Part shown: piece by piece, positions 11,618-22,845 of the stretch
Layout: every line of letters starts with the position of its first letter
Position numbering within the stretch: the stretch's first letter is position 1
DNA from: Heloderma charlesbogerti
Taxonomy: Eukaryota; Chordata; Lepidosauria; Squamata; Helodermatidae
Assembly (NCBI GenBank): GCA_026122225.1
Contig: JANEZZ010000309.1
Span: 712,501-776,500, forward strand
Direction of reading: 5' to 3'
DNA: 64,000 bases
Notes under the pieces: generated by a model
The model's input: the letters and a program-made list of their open reading frames with translations, nothing else
Databases searched by the model: none
Told to the model about the DNA's origin: nothing
Program-made: the position numbers and the translations under genes

Positions 11618-13560
11618 ATGGCCAGTCAAAAAGGTCTAAATAACATAGCAGAAGATGCACACACCAGAGACATCTGGGCAGGGATACCATATATAAGTAT
11701 TTCTGTGAAAATGCTAAAAGCCTGTGAGCCAAAATGGGAGAGTTGGAGTATCTGGTTTGAAAACCTACATATAGTGGGCATTATGGAAACCTGATAGAAT
11801 GGAGAGAACCAGTGGGATGCATTCATCTCTGGATATAAACACTTTAGGAAGGACAGGGAAGGGTGTACTGGAGGAGGTGGTGCTGTGTACATCAAAGAGG
11901 GCATAGTGTCGAGCAGACTAGAACACCTAAAAGGAGCAGATTCTTCCACAAAAGCGGTATGGGTGACATACCGGGCTCCAAACTAATTCAGTACTAGGAA
12001 CGTGCTATCGTCCCCCAGACTAGAATGCTCAGAGTGATCTTGAAATGGAAAAAGATATCAGGGAGGCCTCCAAATGAGGAAGTGTTGTAGTAATGGGTGA
12101 CTTCGATTACCCCCACATTGACTGGATAAATGCATGTTCCAGTCACGACAAAGAGGATAAGTTTCCTTATGCTCTAAACAACTGTGCCCTAGAACAGTTG
12201 GTCATGGAACCCAACCAGAGGGGAGGCAATCCTGGATTTAATCCTAAGTGGTATCGCGCAGGACCTAGTACAAGATCTGAATGTTGTTGAGCCAGTTGGA
12301 AACAGTGATCACAGTGCTATCAGATTTTATATATATTTAAGTAGAAAATTGCCAAGGTAGTCCAACACAGTCACATTTGACTTCAAAAGAGGACACTTCT
12401 CTAAAATGAGGGAACTGGTAAAAAGGAAGCTGAAAACGGTAGTCAAGCAGGTTAAATCCCTTCAAAATGCTTAGAGGTTACTCAAAACCACAATTTTAAT
12501 GCTCAGCTAGAATGTATACCACAGGTTAGGAAATGTAGCACCAAGTCCAAGAGGTCAGCAGCATGGTAATGAGCAGTGTCAAGGAAACTATTAGAGAAAA
12601 AGGCGCTTCCTTCAGAAAACGAAAGTCTTGCCCCAGTGAGGAAAACAAAAGAGAGCACAAGCTTGCACAAAGGAGATGCAAGCTGACAATAAGAGATGCA
12701 AAAAAGCATTTTAAGGAGCATCTTGCTAACAACATCAAGACCAACAATAAAGAATTCTTTAAATATATCAGAAGCAGGAAAGCAGCTAGGAAGGCGGTTG
12801 AACCGTTGGATGATAATGGAGTTAAAGGAGTACTAAAGGAGGGCAAGGAGATTGCGGAGAAGTTGAATGCATTATTTTCATTTGTCTTCACAGATATAGG
12901 ACAGATATCTGTACCTGAATGGATGTGTTCAGGAGTGACGTCTGAAGGACTGAGGCAAATAGTGGTGACCAAACTTCCTACTTCATGTATAAGCTGATGG
13001 GATCTGAGCTAGCAGAAAGAGATCTTGGGGTTGTGGTGGACAGCTCAATGAAAATGTCAGCCCAGTGTGCCGCAGCTGTGAAAAAGGCAAATTCCATATT
13101 GAAAATAAAACTGCCAAGATTATACTCCCCTTATACAAATCTATGTATGACCACATTTCGAATACTGAGTACAGTTCTGGTCACCGCACCAAAAAAAAAA
13201 AAAAGAGTTGAAAAAATTCAACTATTGTAGAGTTGAAAAAAGTGCAGAAAAGGGCACCTAAAATGATCAAGGGGCTGGAGCAATTCCCCTGTGAGGGAAG
13301 GTTACAGCAGTTGGGATTGTTTAGCTTAGAAAAAAGGCAAGTATCGTGGGGACATGATAGAGGTCTACAAAATTATGCATAGTGTGGAGAAAGTGGATAG
13401 GGAGACTTTTTCTCCCTCTCTCATAATACTAGACCCCGGGGTCATCCCATGAAGCTGATTGGTGGGAAATTCAGGACAGATAGAAGGAAGTACTTCTTCA
13501 CAAAACACATAGTTAAACTCTGGAATTCTGATCCAGCGTGGTTGTTCTTAGGTTCTTATG
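11618..13560 (+). mobile_element. CR1-superfamily LINE, long but broken
   Basis: In sense order it carries endonuclease blocks (VVMGDFDYPHIDWI near 12090), a Lys-rich linker (12563-12900), and the C-terminal block (ERDLGVVVDSSMKMSAQC near 13018, then HLEY-like and MIKGLEQFP-like segments). The RT core between about 12960 and 12990 is deleted, so the FADD box is absent. The 3' UTR is also deleted, from a GGAATTC site to the last 30 bp (GATCCAGCGTGG...TTCTTATG). It is non-functional. Confidence 0.8.
13189..13204. repeat. Poly(A) tract inside CR1
   Basis: A run of about 15 A interrupts the CR1 C-terminal frame and probably arose by slippage. Confidence 0.8.
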
Positions 13561-16298
13561 AAGGGTTTCCCAGGGAAACCCATCACACCAGTTTACACTA
13601 TTGGTATATCAGTAAGGTCACGTACACTTCTTTTTGTTCAGTCGTTAAGTCGTGTCTGACTCTTCGTGATACCATGGACCATAGAACACCAGGCCTTCCT
13701 GTCCTCCGCCCTCTCCCGGAGCGTGCTCAAGTTCATATTCACTGCATCGGTGATGCTATCTAGCCATCTCATCCACTGCCGTCCCCTTCTCCTTTTGCCT
13801 TCCATCTTTCCCAGCATCAGGGTCGTTTCCAGTGACATTTCTCTTCGCATTAGGTGGCCAAAATATTTGAGCTTCAGCTTCAGTATTTGTCCTTCCAATG
13901 AGCACTCAGGGTTGATTTCCTTTCGGATTGACTGATTTGACCTCCTTGCAGTCCAGGGGACTTGTAAGAGTCTTCTCCAGCACCACAGTTCGAAAGCATC
14001 AATTCTTCGGCACTCAACCTTCCTTATAGTCCAGCTCTCACAGCCATACGTTACTACTTGGAAAACCATAGCTTTGATTATATGGACCTTTGAAAAGGTC
14101 TTATATGGACCTTATACGGAGCCCAAGAAAATACAATCTGTCACTGCTTCCATTTCTTCCCCTTCTATATGCCAGGAAGTGATGGGGCCAGATGCCATGA
14201 TCTTCGTTTTGTTAATGTTGAGTTTCAAACCAGCTTTTGCACTCTCCTCTTTCACCCTCAACAAGAGGCTCTTTAGATCCTCTTCACTTTCTGTCATTAG
14301 GGTGGTATCGTCTGCGTATCTGAGGTTGTTGATAATTCTCCCGGCAATCTTAATTCCGACCTGTGATTCATCCAACCCGGCATTTCTCATGATGTACTCT
14401 GCATATAAGTTAAATAAGCAGGGCGACAATATGCAGCCTTGTCGTACTCCTTTCCCAATTTTGAACCAATCGGTTGTTCCATGTCTGGTTCTTACTGTTG
14501 CTTCTTGGCCCTCGTACAGGTTTCTCAGGAGACAGGTAAGGTGGTCTGGCACTTCCATCTCTTTAAGAATTCGCCACAGTTTGTTGTGATCCACACAATA
14601 AAAGGCTTTAGCATAGTCAATGAAGCAGAAATAGACGTTTTTCTGGAATTCTCTTGCTTTCTCCATGATCCAGCGAATGTTGGCGATTTGATCTCTAGTT
14701 CCTCCGCCTCTTCAAAACCCAGCTTGTACTTCCAGTAGTTCTCAGTTCACGTACTGCTGAAGCCTAGCTTGTAGGATTTTGAGCATAACCTTGCTGGCCT
14801 ATGAAATGAGCACAATTGTACGGTAGTTTGAACACTCTTTGGCATTGCCCTTCTTTGGAATTGGAATGTAAACTGACCTTTTCCAGTCTTGTGGCCACTG
14901 TTGAGTGTTCCAAATTTGTTGGCATATTGAGTGCAGCCCTTTAACAGCATCATCTTTTAGGATTTTAAATAGCTCAGCTGGAATACTGTCATCTCCGCTA
15001 GCTTTGTTGTTAGTAATGCTTCCTAAGGCCCACTTGACTTCACTCTCGAGGATGTCCAGCTCAAGTTCCGTGACCGCACTAACATGGCTATCAAGGACAT
15101 TAAAATCTTTCCTGTATAGTTCTTCTGTGTATTCTTTCCACCTCTTCTTAATCTTATCTGCTTCTGTTGGTCCCTGCCTTCTTTGTCCTTTATCATGCCT
15201 GTCTTTGCACAAAACGTTCGCTTGAGATCTCCGATTTTCTTGAAGAGATCTCTAGTCTTTCCCATTCTGTTGTTTTCCTCGATTTCTTTGCATTGTTCAT
15301 TTAAGAAGGCCTTCTTTTCTCTCCTTGCTCTTCCCTGGAAATCTGCATTCAGTTGGGTATATCTTCCCTTTTCTCCCTTGCTTTTCACTTCCCTTCTTTC
15401 CTCAACTACATGTAAAGCCTCATCAGACAGCCACTTTGCTTTCTTGCATTTCTTTTTCTTTGGGATGGATTGAGTTGCTGCCTCCTGAACAATGTTACGG
15501 CCCTCTGTCCACAGTTCCTCAGGCACTCTGTCTATCAGGTCTAATCCCTTAAATCTATTCCTCACCTCCACTGTATATTCATCAGGGATATGATTTAGGT
15601 CATACCTGAATGGTTTAGTGGTTTTCCCTACATTCTTCAATTTAAGCTGAAATTTTGCAACAAGAAGCTCATGATCTGATGAGTCAGCTCCAGGTCTTGT
15701 TTTTACTGACTGTATAGGGCTTCTCCATCTTTGGCTACAAAGTACATAATCAATCTGATTTCGATATTGACCATCTGGTGATGTCCATGTGTAGAGTCAC
15801 CTCTTGTGCTGTTGGAAAAGAGTGTTTGCTATGATCAGCATGTTCTCTTGGCAAAACTCGATTAGCCTTTGTCCTGCTTCATTTTGTACACCAAGGCCAT
15901 GCTTGCCTGTTAACCCGGTTATTTCTTGACTTCCTACTTTGGCATTCCAATCCCCTATGATGAAAAGGACATCTTTTTTTGGTGTTAATTCTAGAAGGTG
16001 TTGTAGGTCTTCATAGAACTGATCAACCTCAGCTTCTTCAGCCTCAGTGCTTGGGCCATAGACTTGAATTACTATGATGTTGAATGGTTTGCCTTGGATT
16101 CGTACTGAGATCATTCTATTGTTTTTGAGATGGTACCCCAGTACTGCTTTTCCCACCCTTTTATTGACTATGAGTGCTATTCCGTTTCTTCTAAGGCAGC
16201 AGTTCTCAACCTGTGGGTCGCAACCCCTTTGGGGGTCGAACAACCCTTTCATAAGGGTCGCCTAAGACCATCGGAAAATGGTCCTTAGGACCTAAGGC

Positions 16299-16433
16299 AT
16301 GCTGCTGGCGGCCGCGGCCCTGGAGGTGGCCACCGCCGCGGGGCTCAGCAGCGCCCGGCTGAGGGCGCATCCCGTGGTGCACGTGGTTAGGCGGTGCGGC
16401 AGCTTTGTAGCCCATTGTTCCCAGGCTGTTTGA
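16299..16433 (+). other. 44-codon open frame in a GC-rich island within the hAT element (unassigned)
   Basis: ATG at 16299 opens a frame beginning MLLAAAALEVATAAGLSSAR and closing with TGA at 16431-16433. The base composition (CGG/GCC-rich, many CpG) is unlike anything nearby. The N-terminal hydrophobic and Arg-containing makeup resembles a leader or transit peptide, which raises the possibility of a captured host first exon. I do not recognise the gene. GC-rich sequence can give such frames by chance. Confidence 0.3.
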
Positions 16434-16928
16434 GCGGCCACCTTTAGCCGTGGTGCGTTTATTTTCCAGACCAGTGCACGAGCTGCTTGGGCACTGGCTG
16501 GCTGGGGGATCCTGGGAGTTGTAGGACTTTTTTCCTGTCTAAATAGCCCAGGATTGCGCCTTTAGTCACACAGTTGATGCGCTGTAAATGTTTATGCTGG
16601 CGAGATGGGGAAATCCAAATAGCTTAGGCTCTGCGCTCCTCACGGCCAGCCTTCGGGTTTAGAGTGACTGAATCCAAAAGAAGTAATAGTTGGCTGCTAC
16701 CACCATGCCCTCTATGGATGCAGAGGATAAAAACAAGACACAATAACCACAGTACCAGAAGGCTCACGAAAGAACATTATGCATGAGAATATCATGTTAA
16801 CCATTTTGCAAATGTCTTTATTTGAATTCTCTATTTCTGAAGGATTGTGTCAAGATAAGAGTTCATGCAGCACTTCCATTATGGACTTTCAAATGTCATG
16901 CAAATTATGATACTGATAGGTCATTGAG

Positions 16929-17321
16929 GGAGCAATCCTATGGCTGCTAGACAGCGGGACTAGATGGCCATAGTATATGTTGCTTCCTGGAAACCGACCT
17001 GTTGCTTCCTGGGAACCGACCCGGAGAACCAAGCTCTCCCCGCTTCCGCACAGCCCCATCCTCTGCACTCGCAAGAGGAGGACGGAGCGGCCAAAAAGGG
17101 GCATGGCTGGGGGTGTTCCATGGAGGGTGGAACTCTGTCATACAGCGGCCTTCTTCCCCGCTCCGTGCTCCCACAGCTAGACAGCCTCAACCAGCTGTCT
17201 AGCCAAAAAAGGGCAGGAGAAGCACAGAGGGAACAGTCCCTCTGTGCTTCTCCTGCCCTGCTTTGGATAGGTGGTCTCCCCTAAGTTCAGAGGTGGCAGC
17301 CTGTCTGGATAGGATTGCTCC
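16929..17321. repeat. Fold-back element with GCAATCCTAT termini inside the hAT element
   Basis: The left end GGAGCAATCCTATGG is mirrored by the right end GGATAGGATTGCTCC. The interior is GC-rich and includes a perfect 22-bp hairpin (17211-17232 / 17237-17258, loop ACAG). Related copies are at 39191 and 54271. There is no ORF with a recognisable product and no clear target duplication. Confidence 0.75.
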
Positions 17322-19012
17322 ATGAACCTCAGAGATTTGCCTTGGTCCTAACTAATGGCCCTTAGGAGGGATTTCATTGACTTTGTTTTTACCTCTATTC
17401 TGGGATATTTACTGGGAATATTCCCAGCATATGTACTGGGAAATTAAGGCACCATTGAGTTGAAGAATCTGTACTTTCTTGCAAGTGTGATCGCTTGTTT
17501 GCATTTATAACTAGCAAAGTTGAAGTTGAAGCGGTGTTTCAGCTTCATGATAATAATGGATAGTAGATTAAGCTGAGAGACAGAGATCCAGCAGCACATC
17601 ATTGGTTAATTAATCCAAGATTTGCCGGGGTCACATGCCGCCACCATTTTGAATACGCAACCTCCAGTTGGAGGTTGCTCCATGCATAACTCGGGGAACC
17701 ATCCTCCTCCATTCAAAGACCCTCCAGCCCAAAAAATATGGCTTTACTGGACTCGGAGGATACTACCCCCCCATGCAGTCCTCACTGCCCTCATGTCGTA
17801 AGAGCCAGTGGCTGCAGAATCAGGCAATGGCTTTTTAAGCAAGCTGCTGAGACACTGAGTCAGTTTGCACGTCACAGTATGGGTTAATTCACCAGGCTTT
17901 TTACGCATACTGTCGCAAAATGTAGCAATGTAGTTTACTGTTGTTATATTAAGAATGTTACCCATTCTACACCATGCTTCAAGACAAAATTTCATTTATT
18001 TGTAATTAGAAATAAATATTTCACAATATATAATTACATATTGTTTTTGTGATTAATCACTATGCTTTAATTATGTTCAATTTGTAACAATGAAAATACA
18101 TCCTGCATATCAGATATTTACATTACGATTCATAACAGTAGCAAAATTACAGTTATGAAGTAGCAACGAAAATAATTTTATGGTTGGGGGTCACCACAAC
18201 ATGAGGAACTGTATTAAAGGGTCTCAGCATTAGGAAGGTTGAGAACCACTGTTCTAAGGGATTCTTGCCCACAGTAGTAGATATGATGGTCACCTGAATT
18301 AAATTCGCCCATGCTTGTCCATTTGAGTTCGCTGATTCCCAAGATGTCGATGTTCAATCTTGCCATCTCATGTTTGACCACCTCCAGCTTACCTTGATTC
18401 ATTGATCTGACATTCCAGGTTCCTAAACAATATTGTTCTTTACAGCATCGGATTTTCTTTTCACCACCAGACACATCCACAGCTGAGTGTCCTTTCGGCT
18501 TTGGCCCAGCCGCTTCACTCTTTCTGGCGCTACTTGGAAATACCCTCTGCTCTTCCCCAGTAGCATATTGGACACCTTCCGACCTGAGGGGCTCATCTTC
18601 CGGCATCATATCTTTTAGCCTTGTGATACGTTCCATGGGGTTTTCTTGGCAAGAATGCTGCAGTATGTCAGTATCACAAGTGGAGAGGCAATGTTGGATA
18701 CTGCCTATAGTTGTGAATTAATAGCAAAAGCTTTTTAGAAGTACTAATGTTAATCTGTTTTCCCTCTTGATTTTCTTGCTTATTGCAACTTTCCCCTTAA
18801 TGCCACAAAGTTACAGGCTATTTGCCTCCTTCCTTTAAACTGTAAATTAATCACATGCTGCTTTCCCCTTCTCCTCCTAAATATTCCAGGGTTACTGAAG
18901 CATAGCCTTACAGTATATGTAAGAGGAAATAGCTCATAGCTCAGTAGGTCATTCTCAGATTATGACATCAGTAGAAGTTCCTTTATTTAAAAAAAATGAA
19001 CCTGCCTTTCAG

Positions 19013-19215
19013 GGCCAAACGCAGACTGGAATAAATGAGCCTTCAAGGTTTTGAATTTTTTTAAAGCTAGTAGCAATGAAGCCATACATATCTCCCTGGG
19101 GAGGGAGTTCCAAAGGTGTGGAGTCACCATTGAGAAAACCTTGTCCCTAGTACTCACCAGCCTAATGGCACTTCCTTGTGAGCCAGAGGGTATGGCCTCA
19201 TTGAAAAGTAATTTA
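19013..19215 (-). mobile_element. L2-type LINE C-terminal remnant
   Basis: The minus-strand sequence resembles the end of the L2 protein, an (S)LPREIYGF-like block at 19085-19120 and a terminal helix, as in the copies at 33230-34290. It is short and degenerate. Confidence 0.55.
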
Positions 19216-19269
19216 TGAAGAAATATTATTTAGCCCATCACTCTTACAGAAGAACATGGTTTAAAGGAT

Positions 19270-19572
19270 TTCCGTGACTGTAGGAGTTCCTTTAATATCA
19301 TTCCTTGAGGGAATGATCTTAAAGGCAAAACTGAAGTACTTTGGCCACATAATGAGAAGACAGGATACCCTGGAGAAGATGCTGATGCTAGGGAAAGTGG
19401 AAGGCAAAAGGAAGAGGGGCCGACCAAGGGCAAGGTGGATGGATGATATTCTGGAGGTGACGGACTCGACCTTGGGGGAGCTGGGGGTGGCGACGGCCGA
19501 CAGGAAGCTCTGGCGTGGGCTGGTCCATGAAGTCACGATGAGTCGGAAGCGACTGACCGAATAAACAACAAA
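19270..19572 (+). mobile_element. RTE LINE 3' end, lineage distinct from the BovB copies
   Basis: An open frame (19274-19564, 96 codons) encodes the RTE C-terminal domain: LKYFGHIMRRQDTLEKMLML, KRKRGRPRARWMDDI and a MSRKRLTE end. It aligns with the BovB C terminus, but the wording (RPRARWMDDILEVTDSTLGE) differs throughout. The frame is undisturbed from the 5' truncation to the stop, and the 3' end reads GAATAAACAACAAAG. Confidence 0.8.
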
Positions 19573-19666
19573 GGAGTTTCTTTAATAAAATGTATATGTC
19601 ATCCAGTCACATGTCCTTTTTTGTACATGTTGCATACTATCAATCTAAGTTTCTCATCACGCCTGG

Positions 19667-19780
19667 TCAGCCATCTGTCAGGGATGCTTTGACTTAGATT
19701 CCTGCATTGAGCAGGGGGTTGGACTCAATGGTCTTATAGGCCCCTTCCAACCCTACTATTCTATGATCCTATGATCACAG
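19667..19780 (+). mobile_element. CR1 LINE 3' end
   Basis: The terminal CR1 signature is present: GTTGGACTCAATGGTCTTAT, then CCCCTTCCAACCCTACTATT and the tandem ATTCTATGAT-type 3' repeats. Confidence 0.85.
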
Positions 19781-22343
19781 CGTTATTAAACCGGAAAACA
19801 TTCATATATATCAAAATAGGAAAGGAGGTAGGGAATGGGTTGGGAGGGTACCATCTCAATATCAATATTTTAGAAAAAAAGGTTACATTATAGTGATGCT
19901 TTAATTCTAGATAACATGATTAGGCATTATAGCAATGCCTTAATTCCAGATAACATGGTTAGCTGATCTGTATTAATCCCAAATAGAGATTCATGTAGGA
20001 GTTTCTGTAATTTCAGTTGTATTTATTTAAATCATGAATAATATTTGTTTAAAACTGTTTTTAATGAAAAATTCATTTGAATGTTCAAAAGCAGTGTGAA
20101 GAATTTTCATTATTAGCATATTAAATTAGGTGTCCTTAATATTTATCAGTTTAATGCCTTATAAGTGCAGTTTACATAGGGAGATAAATCCCTCACAACC
20201 TGTGACCTACTAAGCCAAATGCAGCCAATGCCATGTGTGTGGGCTACCAGACTTTGTGTTTCTGTAGTCCCAGAGAGGTAGCAGTAGGAAGTTTATTGGG
20301 CCTGTAGTGGGCTGCCATAGATGGCTGGTAGAGTGCATTGGGATTGGTAGTTCACAAGGTGTGCAGGGCTGTCCTTGCAACTGTAGGCATTACTTTTTTG
20401 ATCCTGATGTTTTACTTTAATTGAACCGCTCAGTTCTTATGCAGAGAGATACCCATGAAGTAACCTATACATTACTACCAGTCTGTGCAGTTTCAGCCAG
20501 TAACATAGGTGATCTGATATAAACCTGTTAAACTCTCTCTTAAACCTAGAGCTGTTTTCTTCATTTCAACTTAACCTGGAGTGATCTTGTGAGTTAATCA
20601 CATCTGAAATAAGTTATTCAGGAATTGTTTTGTTTTCAACTAGCTCACACAAAGCTATAATAATGCTTGATGTTTGCAGCCAAAAAGGTGACCAGTGGAC
20701 TACTTCCTGTCATTGCAACACATAATCTGGCCCCTGGTTGGGCTGCTGAGTCACACATTTTGAAAGAGCATCTCAGAGAACAGCAGTTTGAAATGTCACA
20801 TGTCCTTTTAAAAAACAAAAACCTGTATTTCAGTCACTTTAAGCAGTGGCATTAAAAAATTCACAATTTTTATCTTAAGTCTACCCCCTAAGAAGCAGAC
20901 ATGCCATGTCATAAAATAACTATTGGTGATTAGTTTGTATCATATAAATCTAACTTGATAATATGGTCCATTACCAGCTAACTGCACAGAGTATTCTTCA
21001 TTTTACACTCCTCAGTTACTTTTTAGTGAAGTGTTGAAAATATGAAGCTTTTCTCCTTTCTAAAATTGCATGCTGTCTGTCTGTTATTAGGGAAATAACA
21101 GCTCTTATAAATGTTTCAGTAAGCACTAAGTAGACAGTTATGTGCACTCTCATTCCACGCTTATTTGCTTACTGTAATAAACTGATAAAATATGTGTGGT
21201 TTGTCTCTCCGTATCTACAGGCACACAGATTTCCTTTAGAAATAATGTTGTGTCTGCAGAATTGATTGGTTATTTTCGTAAAACATCCAAAAGTGCATAG
21301 ATGACTTTCTTAAATATATACCAGTGGGATACATATTGTGTTATCTTGCAGTTACTAAATGCGTGCTAACCATTTAGGGAAGGGGTTATTTCAATATGTT
21401 TACAGCACTTGTATTGAATCAGTCCTGCATGAAACAATTCCATCCACTCAATTGGATATTGTTTTGAGTTCCATCCATTGTATAGGTCGTGCTCCATTAA
21501 TGATGTTTTATTTCAGGCAACTGACAGGTTAAAAATACTGCTTGACCTGGGTGCTTATATGTAATATCTAGGCTGTCTTTGGGCAGCAGCAGAAAAGTGT
21601 CATGTGTGAATGTTCAAGCCCTTACTCAAGCTATGTGCACGAATAGCAACATGAAACAGGTTTCTACAGGTGGAACAGTTTCTCTGGATGCAGCTTGATT
21701 TTTCCCTCATCCAAAATGAGCTATACACATAAGGAATATGCAGCCCTATAAACTTTCTATGTGCAACAGAAGATCTCTGAATCACAGAAACATGATCATA
21801 CATATATGTATGTATAAATATTATTTTAGATAGGTTAAAAGTTAGATGATTAACTATCTGACAATGAAATGATTAAATGTAAACTCAAAGATTTAAATGT
21901 GCATATTTCTTGTAGCTTGTTTTGAGGTTATTGACAAAAAAGCACATTTTCTCAAGTTGGGAGAATTAGGGAACAGCATTCATCCATGAAACAGATCCCC
22001 CCCCCCCCCCGCTGCAGATCCAGACCCCCCTGGGACCCTGTGGAACAGATTTCCGGGGTTGGGGGGAATACAAGGGAGGCGAGGAAAGGTAAGTTCTGCA
22101 CCAGCAGAAGTTTGCTCACGCGATGTTAGATATCACTCTTCTGCATGTTTCCCAGGCAGTGGTTATTGTCTTACAGGTTTTCACTCGAGAGCAATATTCA
22201 GTCTAATTGTGTACACCAGAATTTCCTAATGTTCTAGCTGTGCATAGAAGCTAGCATTGATTTCTTGCATCATATTCTTTCTTGACCACCACAAGACCTT
22301 GGTAGTATATATTCACTAACATTTAGTTTTTCACATATAACAG

Positions 22344-22575
22344 GTCAGTACTCCAGTCTTTGTGCCAATGAGAACTCATGAACTCCTTCACCGAATGAGT
22401 GGAAAAGGATTAGCAGCTAATTATCACTTCTCAAGACAGCCATGCATTTATAGTGATCAAATGGTTTCTGTCCAAGTAGCATTAACTAACACCAGAGACC
22501 AGAAGATAGAGAATATCCACTTCAGTGAAAGAAAGCTGCCTACTGGCATGAGAGTGCACGTGTTTAACCCAATAG
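22344..22575 (+). CDS. AP3B1: AP3B1 coding exon (first of four seen), start of C-terminal ear region
   Basis: This exon encodes part of the beta-3A subunit of AP-3, the heterotetrameric adaptor that sorts cargo from endosomes to lysosomes and lysosome-related organelles such as melanosomes and platelet dense granules. It reads in phase 0 from GTC after a cataacag acceptor and gives 77 codons plus one base before the donor G|gtaaac. Recognisable stretches are THELLHRMSGKGLAA, QPCIYSDQMVSVQ and KIENIHFSERKLP followed by VFNPI, which fit the start of the AP3B1 C-terminal appendage. The KIENIH and HVFNPI wording favours AP3B1 over the neuronal paralogue AP3B2. The final G joins AA of the next exon to make a Glu codon. 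There is no stop or frameshift. A start at 22349 (AG at 22347-22348) is a less likely acceptor choice. The assignment rests on remembered family features, not on a search. Confidence 0.9.
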
Positions 22576-22759
22576 GTAAACTGAACTGTCCTCTTGAAAC
22601 TATCTGTGCAGCCTTTTGTTGTTGTTGCTTTTATTCCATGAAATAAAAAGTAATTATTTAGATGCTAAATAAAAAACAAAAAAATTCAAACTTTTGGTTC
22701 CAGAATCTAGTAGATCTTTTCACTATTGACAGTTTTCTGTGGTTTGTTTTGATAAATAT

Positions 22760-22845
22760 TCACATTTGTAAGCCGCCTTAGGTTCCTTGCAGGTGAAAAA
22801 AGGTGGGGTATAAATGCAATAAATAATAATAATAATTTATTTAAT
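22760..22845 (+). mobile_element. SINE 3' end with AAT repeat
   Basis: The tail GTAAGCCGCCTTAGGTTCC and GGGGTATAAATGCAATAAAT is the same 3' end as the SINE at 44051-44289, and is followed by AAT units. The tRNA head is missing. Confidence 0.7.

Larger units (their letters stand above)
16197..18251 (-). mobile_element. SPIN-like hAT DNA transposon (2055 bp), nested in BovB
   Basis: The termini are CAGCAGTTCTCAACCT (left) and, reverse-complemented from the right, CAGTGGTTCTCAACCTTCC, giving a hAT-type TIR with two mismatches. A perfect 8-bp target duplication TTCTAAGG flanks it (16189-16196 and 18252-18259). The right 250 bp and left 85 bp (GGGTCG...GGTCGCCTAAGACC) match my memory of the SPIN family, a hAT element spread horizontally among tetrapods. 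I see no intact transposase; the longest minus frame (17995-17744, 83 codons) is unassigned. The interior holds a GC-rich island (16297-16480) and a further fold-back (16929-17321). The element is non-autonomous and later in age than the host BovB. Confidence 0.88.
13631..18653 (-). mobile_element. BovB (RTE) LINE, nearly complete, split by a hAT element
   Basis: On the minus strand, from high to low coordinate, it encodes the AP endonuclease start (ITRLKDMMPEDEP, GTWNVRSMNQGKLEVVKHEM, ISELKWTSMGEF at 18636-18260), then after the hAT insertion VLFIIGDWNAKVGS (16252-15797), the linker (15640-15023), RT (VRQGCILSPCLFNLYAEYI and intact YADDTTL, 14666-14112) and the C-terminal YGCESWTIRK to TRLND (14069-13638). 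The 3' end is TTGAACAAA-like. Several frameshifts separate the frames. Without the insertion it is about 2.97 kb, close to full BovB length but lacking the extreme 5' UTR. BovB is a retrotransposon known to have moved horizontally between squamates and ruminants. Confidence 0.93.
1..22343 (+). other. AP3B1: AP3B1 intron upstream of the first visible exon (partial)
   Basis: This is intronic by inference from the exon chain; no earlier AP3B1 exon was recognised. The recognised repeats are listed separately. The stretches where I see nothing definite are 433-929, 1490-1844, 4500-4985, 5403-6039, 6670-8339 (apart from T-rich and ATT-rich tracts at 7080-7440 and the hairpin at 7734), 9951-10780, 11096-11380, 18654-19012 and 19780-22343. 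These are AT-rich, have stops in all frames, and carry only scattered mononucleotide tracts such as the C run at about 21999-22010. The region 11380-11617 resembles one arm of a fold-back element but has no clear partner. Confidence 0.7.

Noticed and set aside
12563..12997. 144-codon Lys/Arg-rich frame as a host gene
   Set aside because: It lies in sense orientation between CR1 endonuclease and C-terminal blocks and fits the CR1 linker.
13666..15552. Several plus-strand frames of 70-170 codons
   Set aside because: All are antisense to the BovB at 13631-18653.
16297..16480. CpG-island promoter of an active gene
   Set aside because: It lies inside a transposon, with no downstream exon chain or TATA/Inr context that I can support.
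22344..22575. Assignment to the paralogue AP3B2
   Set aside because: KIENIH, HVFNPI and the later LTGMNETSA wording fit AP3B1, not the AP3B2 wording as I remember it; not verified by search.
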